A stretch of 64,000 bases of DNA from Clitoria ternatea (GCA_037962975.1 CM075670.1:148990501-149054500), one strand, 5' to 3'. Positions 1 through 10,785 are shown, counted from the stretch's first letter. The notes: generated by a model not told the origin, from the sequence alone. Numbers and translations: made by a program.

Positions 1-1000
1 ATTTCTATTTAGTTTTTTAACTCAATCAAATTATGGTTTTAAAGTTATTTTAGAAATTAATAAGAATATATCGATTGATTATTCTTATTAGTTCATTAAT
101 TCAATTCTAGAAGATTTTCTAGAATATAATCATTTAGGGATTCCAAATGATTCAAGATTGAGAAATTAATTATATCTAATCATATTTATGAACAATGATT
201 AGTTAACTAAAGATTTATTAATTCCTTGGGTTGGTTGTTTCTAAATTTGATTATTCTTACTCATAAATTTACTTTTTGCACTATTATATAATCACTTAAT
301 TTTCCTTTCAATCTCAACACAAACCCCCCCTTTATTATAACTAAATTGAGTGTAACTAATTGAACTAAGGTCCTCGAGAGACGACTAAGGTTGTTCACCT
401 TATACTATATTAATTTAACTTTTTATTTGACCCGACAACGACAGCGTGTCACTGCGCAGAACAGAAAAAAGAACAGGGGTTGCACAACAGCAACCCCTTT
501 CCAAACCACATTATATCCATTCAATTCCTAATTCCTAACAGCAATCAATTCCAATGGTCTTCTAATCCTAATCCTAACCACATTTATTTCTAAAAATCGA
601 AAATTTAAAAACAAAACTAAAGAGAAAGGATTAGAACACTTACTTGTGGTTCCTTGAGCAATAAGATTGAGAAGGTTTGGAAGGAGGTTTCTAAAATTTA
701 GGTTTTGAAAACTAAGTGAGATAGAGAGGAGATTTTAGGTTTTAAACCTAAGATGGGCCTCTCTGGTTCAGTTTTAAAAACTGAACGTGGGCTCTGAAGC
801 TACGCGTGGGTGGGACGCTACACTTCAGACCCAAAATTCAGGGTCCACGCTACGCGTCACAGTGGCGCTACGCGTGGGCTTCTGTTTTTGATTTTTCAAA
901 ATTTTGATTTTCAAAAACCTTTTTTCTTTTGAATTTTAAACCCCTTTTCTTTCAAACAAATTTTAAATTTTTTTTTTTAAAAAAAATATTAAAAATAACA
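1..1000 (-). repeat. Non-coding 3' region / probable 3' LTR of Athila-like element
   Basis: AT-rich DNA downstream (on the minus strand) of the gag-protease remnant, with no coding potential I can support. Between about 798 and 880 it holds three ACGCGT palindromes, each in a variant of GCTACGCGT, interleaved with near matches. Similar motifs recur near 56400-56510. Position after the protease and the conserved post-pol motif suggests 3' UTR plus LTR, but no clear polypurine tract or LTR edge was found, and the element runs off the window. Confidence 0.45.
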
Positions 1001-1008
1001 AGAAAAGA

Positions 1009-1052
1009 ATGGGTTGCCTCCCATTGAGCGCTAGGTTTAATGTCTCCAGCCA
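1009..1052 (-). other. Conserved post-pol motif of Athila-type elements
   Basis: On the minus strand this reads TTAAACCTAGCGCTCAATGG followed directly by GAGGCAACCCA. A TTAAAC-AGCGCT-GGGAGGCAACCCA block normally follows the end of pol in Athila-like retrotransposons (recalled knowledge). Here it follows the protease ORF directly, so the reverse transcriptase, RNase H and integrase regions are missing between them. Confidence 0.6.
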
Positions 1053-1066
1053 GACATTGCCTCTGA

Positions 1067-1702
1067 TTAATCAGGTGGTCTCCCAATATTCGTTGAGGAA
1101 TCACCTACCTTTTTCTTCCTTCTTCTTCTTCTCCGATGCTTAATTACCTGTTTTTCATCTTTCAAGGCATCGGTTAATTTAAAACAATTTAATTGATTGG
1201 GAAGAGATATACCTGGTTCGTTTGAAGGGTAAATTTTTTTCTCATTACTTATCCTGAGGTGTTCATGAGCACTGAAGCTTACCTCTTCTTCATAAACTTT
1301 GACTGCAACCATACTTAGATCAACATCTACTCTGATCCTTGCAGTCTTCATGAAAGATCTTCCTAGAATCAGGGGGATCTCAGTATCCTCCTTCATATCC
1401 AGTACCACAAAGTCAACCTTGAAGTGGTACTTGTCAACCTTTACTAGTACATCTTCCACAATCCCAAAAGGCTTTTTGACAGAGTGATCTGCAAACTGTA
1501 ATTCTGTTTTTGCTTCTTTTAGCTCATATTCACCAATCCGCTTTATTAAATCTAAGGGCATCAAGTTGATGTTAGCCCCTAAATCTAATAACGCATTCCT
1601 GATGTTGATATTTCCAATTGTTACAGGAATGGTGAAACTCCCTGGATCTTTACATTTTTTCGGGGTTATACAGTTTGTTTCTTGCTCTGTATCTGCTTGC
1701 AT
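1067..1702 (-). CDS. Retropepsin (aspartic protease) of Athila-like Ty3/gypsy element
   Basis: This 211-residue open frame holds a retrotransposon aspartic protease, which would process the Gag polyprotein. The active-site region reads LLDLGANINLMP near residues 39-50, the D-L-G form typical of Athila protease. The flap/C-terminal signature ILGRSFMKTA lies near residues 112-121. After the protease comes a hydrophilic tail with a run of Arg and Lys (about residues 188-199), then the frame stops just before the post-pol motif. In a full element it would be fused in frame to Gag upstream and reverse transcriptase downstream. Here upstream Lys-rich sequence with stops separates it from gag, and no reverse transcriptase follows. 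The first Met is only the first in this frame and is probably not a natural start. Confidence 0.8.
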   Translation of the reverse strand: MQADTEQETNCITPKKCKDPGSFTIPVTIGNINIRNALLDLGANINLMPLDLIKRIGEYELKEAKTELQFADHSVKKPFGIVEDVLVKVDKYHFKVDFVVLDMKEDTEIPLILGRSFMKTARIRVDVDLSMVAVKVYEEEVSFSAHEHLRISNEKKIYPSNEPGISLPNQLNCFKLTDALKDEKQVIKHRRRRRRKKKVGDSSTNIGRPPD

Positions 1703-1724
1703 ATTTTTTTCTTTTTCATTTTTT

Positions 1725-3185
1725 TCATTTTTTTATTTTTTTACTTTCTTTCTCTTCTTCTTCTTTCTTTTTCTCACTCTTTTCTTTACAATCAATTTTT
1801 ACAACATCAAAAGAAACAGTATTACATTGTTCCCTTGGGTTTTGAGTGTTTGCAGAAAACCCAGAACTCTTTAATTCGACTATTTCTTTTGCAAGCTGAC
1901 CCATTTGTATGTCTGATGCTTTCCGGGCAGCTTCATTTGTCTCTACAAACTGCAATAACTGTTGAATAGATTCCTCTATTCTTGTCAATCTTGCATTGTC
2001 AGTCTGTTGTTGCTTGAATTGATTGTTAGGAGATCTGTTGGAAGGTCCAGTGTCCTGTCTCCAACCAATATTCTGATTTTGCCAACCCTACAGGTAATTA
2101 TTAGGAAAAGAATTTCCATGATTGAAAGGAAAATTACCTAAGGGTGCTATTTGATGGTTCATGAAATTGGCTTGCTCTTGCTCATTTCCACAGTAACCAC
2201 ATGGTTGTTCTCCCATGCAGTGCATACATTGTTTAAGTTGAGCAGGGGGTGGTGATGTTACTTGAGCAATTTGGAGTTTTTCCAATTGCTTGCTCATAAC
2301 TTCAATTTGTTGGGTCAGTAATTTTTGCTGAGCCAACACTGCATCATTTACTCCCAATTCGAGCATTCCTGGCTTCCTTTGTACATTACCTCTTTCATGC
2401 TTTGCTTGGCGGTCACTAATAGCCATTGATTCCAATATTTCTATGGCTTCCTCCACAGTCCTGTTCATTAAAGAACCACCTGCACAAGCGTCTAACATCA
2501 TCTTGAACTGAGGTAATAAACCATGGTAAACGATTCTTACCTTTTCGGCATCATTCAGGTTATGGTTTGGACACTTTCTTAAGAGTGCCTTGAATCGTTC
2601 CCATGTCTCTCCTAGTGATTCATCATTATTTTGAGAAAAAGAGTATATGGCTGTCATTGCTTCAAAATATTTTGAAGGAGAATAAAATCTTTCCAAAAAT
2701 TTTCTTTCAACATCGGACCAGTTGGCAAAACTACCCGGTGGACAAGATTTAAACCATTCTTTTGCTTTACCAATCAATGAAAAAGGAAAAAGTCTCATGT
2801 AAACAGACTCTTCTTGATTGGGTTCAAAACCAATTGTGCTGCATAACTCATAAAAAATAGTTAAATGTTCATATGGTTCTTCATGATTTAAACCAGCAAA
2901 TTGGTTGTTTTGAATAATGTTTAAAGTAGCAGGTTTAATTTCCACTGGTAAAACTGGTCCTTGAAACATTCCTGAAACTCGGGGTGGACCATTAATAGCA
3001 GCAAACTGTCCCAATGTTCTCCTTTCAGCAGCCATATTTGAATTTTCAAAATTTTTAGAAGTAGAAGAAGAATTAGTTTGTGTTTTAGATTTCAAAGACT
3101 TGATTTTCTTTACAAACTTTTCTATCTCAGGATCAAAATAAATTTTACCTGCGGTAGATCGAGTTTGCATACACAAACTAGACAA
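1725..3185 (-). pseudogene. Gag of Athila-like Ty3/gypsy element, interrupted
   Basis: Two collinear frames encode Gag. The larger (3185 to 2088, 365 residues) starts MSSLCMQTRS and holds the retrotransposon gag domain: a LFPFSLIGKAKEWF block, then a WSDVERKFLERFYSPS block. A Cys-rich stretch (CMHCMGEQPCGYC) follows near residue 320. The frame ends at a TAG where the family usually reads on (NNYL-stop-GWQNQN). The smaller frame (1988 to 1725) carries the C-terminal IQMGQLAKEI and TQNPREQC motifs typical of Athila Gag. It ends in a Lys-rich microsatellite-like tract with several stops. Gag would form the particle that packages element RNA. The breaks suggest an inactive copy. Confidence 0.8.
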
Positions 3186-3292
3186 AGAAAGTTAGTGTAA
3201 CAATAAGAAATAATAAATAATAAAAAATTTAACTACGGTAAAAATATTTACCACGGTAATTAAAAATTTACTGTTTTACTGAAACAATTCAA

Positions 3293-3310
3293 TCCCCGGC
3301 GACGACGCCA
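3293..3310 (-). other. tRNA primer binding site (tRNA-Asp type)
   Basis: On the minus strand this reads TGGCGTCGTCGCCGGGGA, close to the tRNA-Asp-type binding site TGGCGCCGTTGCCGGGGA known for Athila-like elements, with changes consistent with decay. It lies about 110 bp upstream of gag, as expected for first-strand priming. The 5' LTR that should follow is absent; chromovirus LTR sequence is joined instead. Confidence 0.7.
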
Positions 3311-3918
3311 GAAAACCCATAAATGTGATATTACCCTCATTGTTTCAAATACCGTTTTTTAAGCTCCCATGCACTGGAGGAATGGAAAATGGAAGCTTCC
3401 CCCACCATGCATGGACATTCGGTTAGGGAGTGAAAATGAAAAGGGAGGAGATAACTCAATTCAAATGGTCTATTGTACTCACCTCAAAACCACGACCTCA
3501 AAAACGGGGTTATTTCGAAGTTTTGACATGGAATAGGTCTTCCCCTGGAGCATGCAACTCTCGGCAGTGTGAGGGAGGAGAAGAAGAAGAAGAAGAAGAA
3601 GTTGGCGTGAAATGAATGAGGAAGAAGAAGGAATTTTAATTATTTAAGACTCAAGGGCAAAACTGTCTTTTCCTCATTTCTTTTATATTTTCTTTGAAAT
3701 TTTAATTAAACTTTTACCTTTTACCCTCATCGGTAACTTCTAAAGTTACCTCCTTCTAATTTCACCTTATTTAACTCTTTTGTAATTAATCAACCAAATA
3801 AATTTATTTATTTCCACAATAGTTAATTATTTATAATTGCCTTTATATCAAATAAATCTCTAAAACAATTAATATTTTCCGCTAATCATAATTTTACTAA
3901 AATATTAGGGATGTTACA
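3311..3918 (-). repeat. Truncated 3' LTR of chromovirus 1
   Basis: Matches 10611-11218 (the U3/R part of the 5' LTR) with scattered substitutions and small indels. It ends at 3918 in the same TGTAACATCCC terminus (minus sense). The other roughly 1.98 kb of the LTR is missing: the sequence jumps at about 3311 into the Athila primer site, with the short shared string AAAACCCATAAA at the junction on the LTR side. The 61-residue plus-strand frame at 3430-3615 also appears in the other LTR and is a chance frame. Confidence 0.85.
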
Positions 3919-3931
3919 TCCACTCCCCCTA
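3919..3931 (-). other. Polypurine tract of chromovirus 1
   Basis: On the minus strand TAGGGGGAGTGGA lies directly before the 3' LTR start TGTAACATCCC. This is the expected position and composition for the plus-strand DNA primer. Confidence 0.8.
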
Positions 3932-3963
3932 AAAAAGGATTTCGTCCCCGAAATCAACTTACC

Positions 3964-5640
3964 TTATTGAAAAAGATCGGGGTACAACTGCCTTATGTCT
4001 GATTCCAACTCCCACGTGTAGGTTATCCCATTTAAATTTTGCCACTTCACCTTTACCAATGGTACTTCTTTGTTTCTTAACCGTTTAGTCAGGTATTCTT
4101 CAATACAGATAAGTGTAACTTCCACCGTCAGGTCCTCCTTTAATTCGATAGAATCTTCCGGCACAATCATGGAATCACAAGGAATGTAGGCTCGAAGTTG
4201 TGACACATGAAATACATTGTGGATATTAGTTAACGATTGGGGAAGATCCAATCGGTAAGCAACATCACCAATCCTCTCCAAAATCTGATATGGCCCAATG
4301 TATCTCGGGTTAAGCTTATGACTCTTCAGTATCCGACCTACACCTTTGGTAGGTGAAACCTTCAGAAATACCCAATCTCCCACCTGAAACTCAAGTGGTC
4401 TATGACGATTGTCATAGTAACTTTTCTATCGGTCTTAGGCAATCTTTATTTTCTCCCGAATCAAGGCAACCTGTTCATTCATTTCCTGGATTAATTCGGG
4501 TCCCAAATGAATGGCATCGCCATTTTCATTCCAACACAAAGGTGTACGACACCTTCTACCATATAGAGCTTCATATGGAGCCATACCAATGCTACTGTGG
4601 TAACTGTTGTTATACGTAAACTCCACCAACGGTAAATATCTTTCCCATGAACCACCTTGCTCCAATACACAGGCTCTAAGCATATCCTCTAAAGTCTGAA
4701 TTGTACGCTCAGACTAACCATCAGTCTGAGGATGATAAGCTGAACTCAATCTCAGTTCAGTACCCAGTTCCTGTTGCAGACTCCCCCAAAATCTGGAAGT
4801 GAATCGGGGATCACGATCCGAAATAATACTCGAAGGCACACCATGCAATCTTACAATCTCCATAATGTACAATATAGCCAACCGGTCCAATGACCATTTC
4901 ATGTTCATAGCCAAGAAGTGAGCACTCTTGGTCAATCTGTCCACAATTACCCAGATTGCATTACATCCAGAACGAGTGCGAGGTAACCCGGATACAAAAT
5001 CCATGGTAATACCCTCCCACTTCCAAATCAGAATCTCAGGTGGTTGGAGCAATCCAGGGGGTCTCTGTTGTTCAACCTTACATTTCTGACATATCGCACA
5101 AGACTTCACATATTCAGTTATTGCTTTCTTCATTCCTGACCACCAGAATTCTTTCTTCAAATCGTAGTACATTTTTGTAACACTGGGATGAATGCTCAAA
5201 GAACTCCTATATGCTTCAGCTAACACGGTTTGCCTGAAATCACCTTTTGCAAGCACCACAACTCGGTCTTGGAACCTCCAAATTCCATCGTTACCTTTAG
5301 TTAATTCCATATCTTTACCCCTTGCTTGAGTGTCAAGCAGTTCCATCAACTCTTCATCGTCCTTTTGGGCCACAGCTAAAGATTCCAGAAATTCATTGGA
5401 GATCTTCAGCATCCCAACTATCATTTGATTTGGGGCGTTTATAACAACCCCGATGTTCATATCACGAAAGATTTCCAACAATTCTTTCTCTTTGCCCATC
5501 AAGAAAGCTACATATAATACTTTTCTACTCAGAGCATCGACAACAACATTTGCTTTACCAGGATGGTACCTCAAATCAAAATCATAATCCTTTAGGTACT
5601 CCACCCATCTCCTTTGTCTCATGTTTAGTTCCTTCTGATC
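3964..5640 (-). pseudogene. Integrase with C-terminal chromodomain, chromovirus 1 (Tekay-like)
   Basis: Encodes most of a Ty3/gypsy integrase, which would insert element DNA. In order: zinc-binding region (SIHPSVTKMYYDL then CAICQKCK), catalytic core with Asp in ITMDFVSGLP, Asp in SDRDPRFTSRFW and Glu in SERTIQTLED, the LHNVFHVSQLR block, and a C-terminal chromodomain-like tail (VKVKWQNLNGITYTWE). The frame is broken by a TAG at 4714-4716, a TAA at 4435-4437 and a TAG at 4426-4428, all at expected Gln codons. The first zinc-ligand His usually seen in this family appears to be Tyr (EAYRSSLSIHP). The tail places the element among chromoviruses; Tekay is my best lineage guess. It cannot encode a functional protein as it stands. 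Confidence 0.85.
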
Positions 5641-6830
5641 AAATAAGTATTTCAAGCTCTTGTGGTCACTAAATACCACAAAGTGAGACCCATATAAATA
5701 ATGGCGTCAAATCTTTAATGCAAATACTACTGCCGCAAGTTCAAGATCATGAGTAGGGTAATTTTGTTCATGCGGTTTCAATTGCCTTGAGGCATAGGCG
5801 ATCACCCGGTCATCCTGCGTCAGCACACATCCCAAACCAAACTTAGATGCATCACAATACACCACAAATTCTTTCGTCACATCTAGTAGTGCAAGTACAG
5901 GTGCAGTAGTCAAACACCGCTTAAGAGTTTGGAAACTCAATTCACACTTGTCCGACCATACAAATGGATTCTCCTTTCTCGTCAACCGAGTCAAAGGAAG
6001 CGTAATACGAGAAAATCCTTCTATAAAGCGACGATAATACCCAGCCAATCCAAGGAAACTCCTAATTTCAGTCACCGATTTAGGCCTTTCCCAAGCCATA
6101 ACTACTTCAATCTTGGATGGATCAACAGATACACCCTCTCGAAAAATCACATGTCCCAAGAATCGTACACTTCCTTCCCAGAAATCACATTTAGATAACT
6201 TAGCATACAACCTTTTCTCACGTAATATCTGCAGAACAACTTGAAGATGTTGTGCATGCTCCTCTATCGACTTCAAATACACCAATATATCATCGATGAA
6301 CACTACCACAAATTGATCCAAGTATGGTTGAAAGATCCGGTTCATGTAATCCATAAAGATAGCAGGAGCATTTGTCACTCCAAAGGGCATTACAACATAC
6401 TCAAAGTGTCCATACCGAGTCCGGAACGCCGTCTTTGGAATATCTTCCGACTTCACTCTTATTTGGTGATATCTCGACTTCAAGTCGATCTTGGAAAATA
6501 CTACAGCGCCTCGCAACTGATCCAACAAATCATCGATTCGTGGCAAAGGATATTTATTCTTAACCGTCAACTTATTCAACTGTCGGTAGTCGATACACAT
6601 CCACATACTACCGTCCTTCTTTTTCACCAATAGTACCGGAGTGCCCCACAGTGAAGCACTCGGTCGGATAAACCTCTTCTCTAACATCTCGTTCACTTGT
6701 TTCTTCACTTCGATCAATTCTACCGAAGACATTCTATAAGGCGCACGGGACACAGGTTCGGCCCTGGGAATCAAATCGATGGCAAAATCAATCTCCCGAT
6801 TGGGAGGCAACTCCGGAATTTCTTCTGGAA
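5641..6830 (-). pseudogene. Reverse transcriptase and RNase H of chromovirus 1
   Basis: Part of the long frame 7185 to 5707. The reverse transcriptase shows KKKDGSMWMCIDYRQLNKL, the motif VFSKIDLKSRYHQI and an intact catalytic FIDD in VVVFIDDILVYLKS (about 6289-6300). RNase H follows with VVYCDASKFGLGCVL and YPTHDLELAAVVFALK. A Trp codon that should follow is TGA (5707-5709), which separates the last RNase H segment (SDHKSLKYLFDQKELNMRQR) into the next frame. Only one nonsense change breaks this part. Confidence 0.85.
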
Positions 6831-7290
6831 ATACATCAGGGAAATCGCACACTACCGGAATATCACTCGGCATAAGATTATATCGTCCTTCCGAAGTAAA
6901 TAGAATAACATAAGTTACGGAGACATCACTCACCATGTTCTTTGTGTCAAGTTCCTGGGAGAAAATGATGGTCTTCCAATAGCAGTCCACCATAACATGG
7001 TTAGCAGCCAACCAATCGAGACCCAAAATAATATCTAGGTTCTTCAATGGCATACAAATCAGATTCACCAGAAAGGTGCGATCTTCAACTTGCATTGGCA
7101 ATTCCCCACACATAGTGGTTACGTGAAAAGTGGAGCCAGTAAGAGTGGAGACACTAAGAGCATTCTCCATTAACACCACCGGCAAACCAAGCCATCATAC
7201 ACAACTCTCAAAGATAAAAGAATGGGTCGCACCAGAATCATAAATAACATCTACCATATAGCCATGAATAAGGCACTTACCCTGCACCAA
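6831..7290 (-). pseudogene. Protease region of chromovirus 1
   Basis: The retropepsin active site DSGATHSF is encoded at about 7216-7239 on the minus strand, preceded in frame by GKCLIHGYMVDVIY. A TGA at 7194-7196 stops the frame soon after; the rest of the domain, including LDIILGLDWLAANH, continues from 7185. The layout (zinc knuckles, protease, reverse transcriptase) is normal for Ty3/gypsy. Confidence 0.75.
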
Positions 7291-7489
7291 GTTGTCGGTC
7301 CTTGCAACTTCAAAAGCATCAAAGGCAAATACTCGCTCGGCCATAACATTTTGAGCGCCACTGGATTGAGCATTAGACCTCCCCGAGTGTTGGCCTCCAC
7401 GACCACCATCGCTTCTACCTCCCCTCTGAAGATTAGCACCACGAGTCCCAGAAGTATTGGCTCGGTTACCATGTCCACTCGGTTGCTAC

Positions 7490-8370
7490 CTCTATGGGCA
7501 ATCAGGCCTAAGGTGCCCCGGTTGTCCACATTGGAAACACATAATTTGACTAGCCGAACAGTGTTTCACAATATGGCCCTCTTGGCCACAATTATAGCAT
7601 GCACGGCTACCCGAATGGCTACTAGAACGGCCAGTAGAACCACGACCAGAAGAGGAAGAAGACGTAACGGAAGACTTACTGCCACGAAAGAACTGACCCA
7701 TTTTCTTAAAGCTGAATGCTCTTACCTTCAACGGTCTCTTATCTTTTGGTTGAAATGTTCTTTGTAATTATACTTCCTCAGTCAGCCTAGCCTTATTCAC
7801 CAAAGTAAGATAATCCTGATCTCCATAGGCACAATCACACTGTGAAGTTCAATTCGTAATCCAGCTTCATACTTAGCACATTTACTACCCTCGATTTCTT
7901 CCAAGGAGAAAGAGTGATAGAAGTCACACAATTCATCAAACTTGGTAGTATACCCGGCCACTGACATTCTACCTTGTTCTAGCCCCAGAAACTCCATTTC
8001 TTTTTGGATTTTGTAATTATCAGGAAAGTATTTGACGAGAAACCTTCTATGGAAATTCGCCCACACCAGCGGTTCAGTTGCTGCATTCATTTGCACCTTG
8101 GTCCTAGACCACCATATCCTAGCCTCGTCCTTCAGCTGATAAGTTGCAAACTGCACTTTTTGCTCCTCTGAACACTCAAAATACTCAAAAGCTTGTTCAA
8201 TTTCCCGTATCCAAACATGCGCTCCATCATAGTCATGCCCTCCTTTATAAGCAGGGGGATTCCTTTTCAGGAATTTGTCAAGAGTGGGACCAGATTCGGT
8301 CCTACTTATCAATTAAGAAAATTTCATGAAGAAGTCATCTCCTCCACCAAAACTAGTTCCCTCATCCATA
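7490..8370 (-). pseudogene. Gag of chromovirus 1, with two zinc knuckles
   Basis: The probable start is the ATG at 8370-8368, reading MDEGTSFGGGDDFFMKFS. A TAA at 8313-8315 then interrupts it. The gag domain follows (TLDKFLKRNPPAYKGGHD, then QVQFATYQLKDEARIWW-type motifs). A frameshift near 7800-7830 and a TAA at 7768-7770 break it again. The C-terminal nucleocapsid part has two CCHC knuckles: CYNCGQEGHIVKHC and CFQCGQPGHLRPDC. Gag would assemble the particle and bind RNA. The ATG lies 9 bp after a strong splice-acceptor-like sequence (see 8380). Confidence 0.8.
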
Positions 8371-8379
8371 AAGTAATTC

Positions 8380-8395
8380 TACAATAAACAAACAC
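8380..8395 (-). other. Predicted splice acceptor just before gag, chromovirus 1
   Basis: On the minus strand TGTTTGTTTATTGTAG is followed by AATTACTTT and then the gag ATG. The pyrimidine-rich run ending in AG, paired with the donor at 10781, predicts an intron of about 2.4 kb. The same arrangement occurs in the element at 37255-47215. Confidence 0.5.
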
Positions 8396-8612
8396 ATCAA
8401 CATTAATAACCAATGATCTACCAGGAAGTCGGATATTTACCTCATACACATATAAAATACAACGCTGTCGGAGTGCCAAGGGAATGATGCCAAGCTATTC
8501 TGTTAATAACACAAACAACCACAAGCAAAATGCAATAGAATACAAAAACAGTCCAGTATAGGACTCACACAAATTATTGGGTTCACTCATGTACCCGACT
8601 CTAGAAAGAACC

Positions 8613-8624
8613 GCTCTGATACCA
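8613..8624 (-). other. Primer binding site, initiator tRNA-Met type
   Basis: On the minus strand TGGTATCAGAGC begins 2 bp inside the 5' LTR edge. This is the standard plant initiator-tRNA-Met binding site for chromoviruses. Confidence 0.85.
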
Positions 8625-8837
8625 CCTGTGACATCCTGTGTTAATTTTACATTTATTTACATCCGTTTAATTATCTTTCACAATAAATTTTTCGCGTTTA
8701 CTGATAGTTAATTAGATCCTAATGTAAAACCACATTTATTTTTCTTAAGCACACTCAAAATAATAACCGATAAGAAATAAATCAAATAATAAAACTAAAT
8801 TAATTAAAATAAGCGGAAGAAGAAAATGAAGTCAAGG

Positions 8838-8935
8838 GTCACTCGCTTGAGCAAGACCCTGATTCGCTTAAGCGAAACCAGTGAAGGTCACTTAGGCGAG
8901 TTCCGACTCGCTTGAGCGAGATCTACATTTTAAAC
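8838..8935. repeat. Short palindrome cluster (CGCTTAAGCG type)
   Basis: About five copies or near-copies of a palindrome such as TTCGCTTAAGCGAA and ACTCGCTTGAGCGAGA lie within 100 bp. A much larger array of the same motif is at 57370-57885 and 61478-62005. Confidence 0.7.
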
Positions 8936-8974
8936 CTGAGCGAACTACGAGACATGCAAGGGAAATTCACAATT

Positions 8975-9355
8975 CAGCCTTTTACTCAGAAATGGTCCTC
9001 TCGGTCATATCTCACTCGGGAACATCTTGACTTTCCTTCACTCGAAAGGGGTTCTCTTAGTCATGCCTCTCGGAAACATTCTAACCTTCACTCAGAAAGA
9101 GTTCTCTCAGTCATACCTCACTCGGAAACATACTAACCTCTCTTCACTCGGAAAGGGTTCTCTCGGTCATTCCTCTCGGAAACATTCTAACCTTCACTCA
9201 GAAAGAGTTCTCTCGGTCATACCTCACTCGGAAACATACTAACCTTCCTTCACTCGGAAAAGGTTCTCTCGGTCATACCTCACTCGGAAACATTCTTACC
9301 TCTCTTCACTCAGAAAGGGTTCTCTCGGTCATGCCTCACTCGGACGAGACTGAAT
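8975..9355. repeat. Diverged tandem repeats in the LTR
   Basis: Repeated phrases (TTCACTCGGAAAGGGTTCTC, TCGGTCATACCTCACTCGG, AAACATTCTAACC) recur with a period of roughly 55-65 bp, at least six times, with substitutions and length changes. Overlapping frames that repeat the same peptide simply read through it. Confidence 0.8.
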
Positions 9356-10775
9356 CTGCTCAGACGAGATTCGTCCAGTAATCAACTATACTACAGCAAC
9401 CACAATTCATCCATAACCCATAATTATTTACAAAACCTGCCCATAATAATTTATCATTCACATCTACTATTGGCTCTGTGCCAATATATATATATATATC
9501 AAACTCATGAAAATCGACACCGATCACATTAGCATCATGAATCACATCCACATTAGTCAACACACTAATTCTAGATTAGTTCGACACACACAAGCAACAT
9601 ATTATAGCATCATATACACAGAAAACTCATTACACATTACACACATAATACATTTCATAATTCCTCGGTTCCTTGCATCAATCCTCCGCTCGGCGCACCT
9701 CCGGGGTTCCGACCTCTTCCCTGTCACTGGTTACTAAATTAAAGAAAACCACAGCAAGGGTGAGTCTTTGGCATCATAATTAATCTAGAACGGATATTAA
9801 ATAACACGTACATGTGTATAAACTCCATCTGATTGCTTTATCCTCAAATGACAAATCACATTCGGCAAATATAATTAAGTACATACACATCATCACACAA
9901 TACTAGTAATTCCATCAATTATCACCACTGACTTTCACATAAAATCGACGCCTAGTATCCAGATACTAAAGGATCGGCCTTCAGCTGGGGGTCCTACTTG
10001 ACACCCCGTGAACCCTGCTTGGTTCACCGAGTCCTGCTTGACTCTCCACCTCAACCACTGGGTCCTACTTGACCACTGGGTAGCTCAACTGGGCAGAAAA
10101 ACCACGGGAGCTGGAAACGAGGGGCTATACATACCGTCGGTCATCCCACACCATGCAATCATACATATATAATTCATATTCCTCATATCATATCACAAGT
10201 GGCCATCAACAACAGCACATACTCATCAAATGGGCGACCTACTTGTCAAGCCCGACATCACATGCCACTATACACATCGGTTTGTCACAATGTACAACAT
10301 TTCATTCTCATAGTCATCATAAACCATACACAATTTGCATTTATACATGCATACACAAACAACTATCATCCAGTAATATTTCTTACCATTTTCATAATTG
10401 GTTCGACGACCCGGACCCAAAATATGTACCTATTCTAATTAATTACAACCCGAACACTCCCCTTACCTCGATTCCAAGCTTCAACGATTTGTTCTTGATG
10501 CCAATTGCGTCCTCTAAGTGCTAGGTTCAAGGTTCTACCTCTAAATCCAACACCCGCTTCGTCACTCGGTCCTCTGACGTTCACTTCGCTACCTACGGAG
10601 GTCAAAATGCAAAACCCATAAACGTGATATTACCCTCATTGTTTCAAATACCATTTTTTAAGCTCCCATGCACTGGAGGAATGGAAAATGAAAGCTTCCC
10701 CCACCATGCATGTATATTCGGTTAGGGAGTGAAAATGAAAAGGGAGGGGATAACTCAATTCAAATGGTCCATTGT

Positions 10776-10785
10776 ACTCACCTCG
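10776..10785 (-). other. Predicted splice donor in the LTR leader, chromovirus 1
   Basis: On the minus strand CGAG|GTGAGT, with intron position 1 at 10781. It is preceded by a CT-rich leader (about 10870-10900). The truncated LTR copy near 3477-3486 keeps GAG|GTGAGT. Pairs with the acceptor at 8380. Confidence 0.5.

Noticed and set aside
3430..3615. 61-residue frame conserved at 10729-10914
   Set aside because: Conserved because both lie in copies of the same LTR, antisense to the element; composition is low-complexity and no family is recognised.
8912..9242. Repeated Ser/His-rich peptides
   Set aside because: Read through the LTR tandem repeats; no start context or family similarity.
8975..9355. 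CRISPR-like regular repeats (also 34690-35160 and 18281-18645)
   Set aside because: Repeats are contiguous or diverged with no unique spacers, and the DNA is plant retrotransposon.
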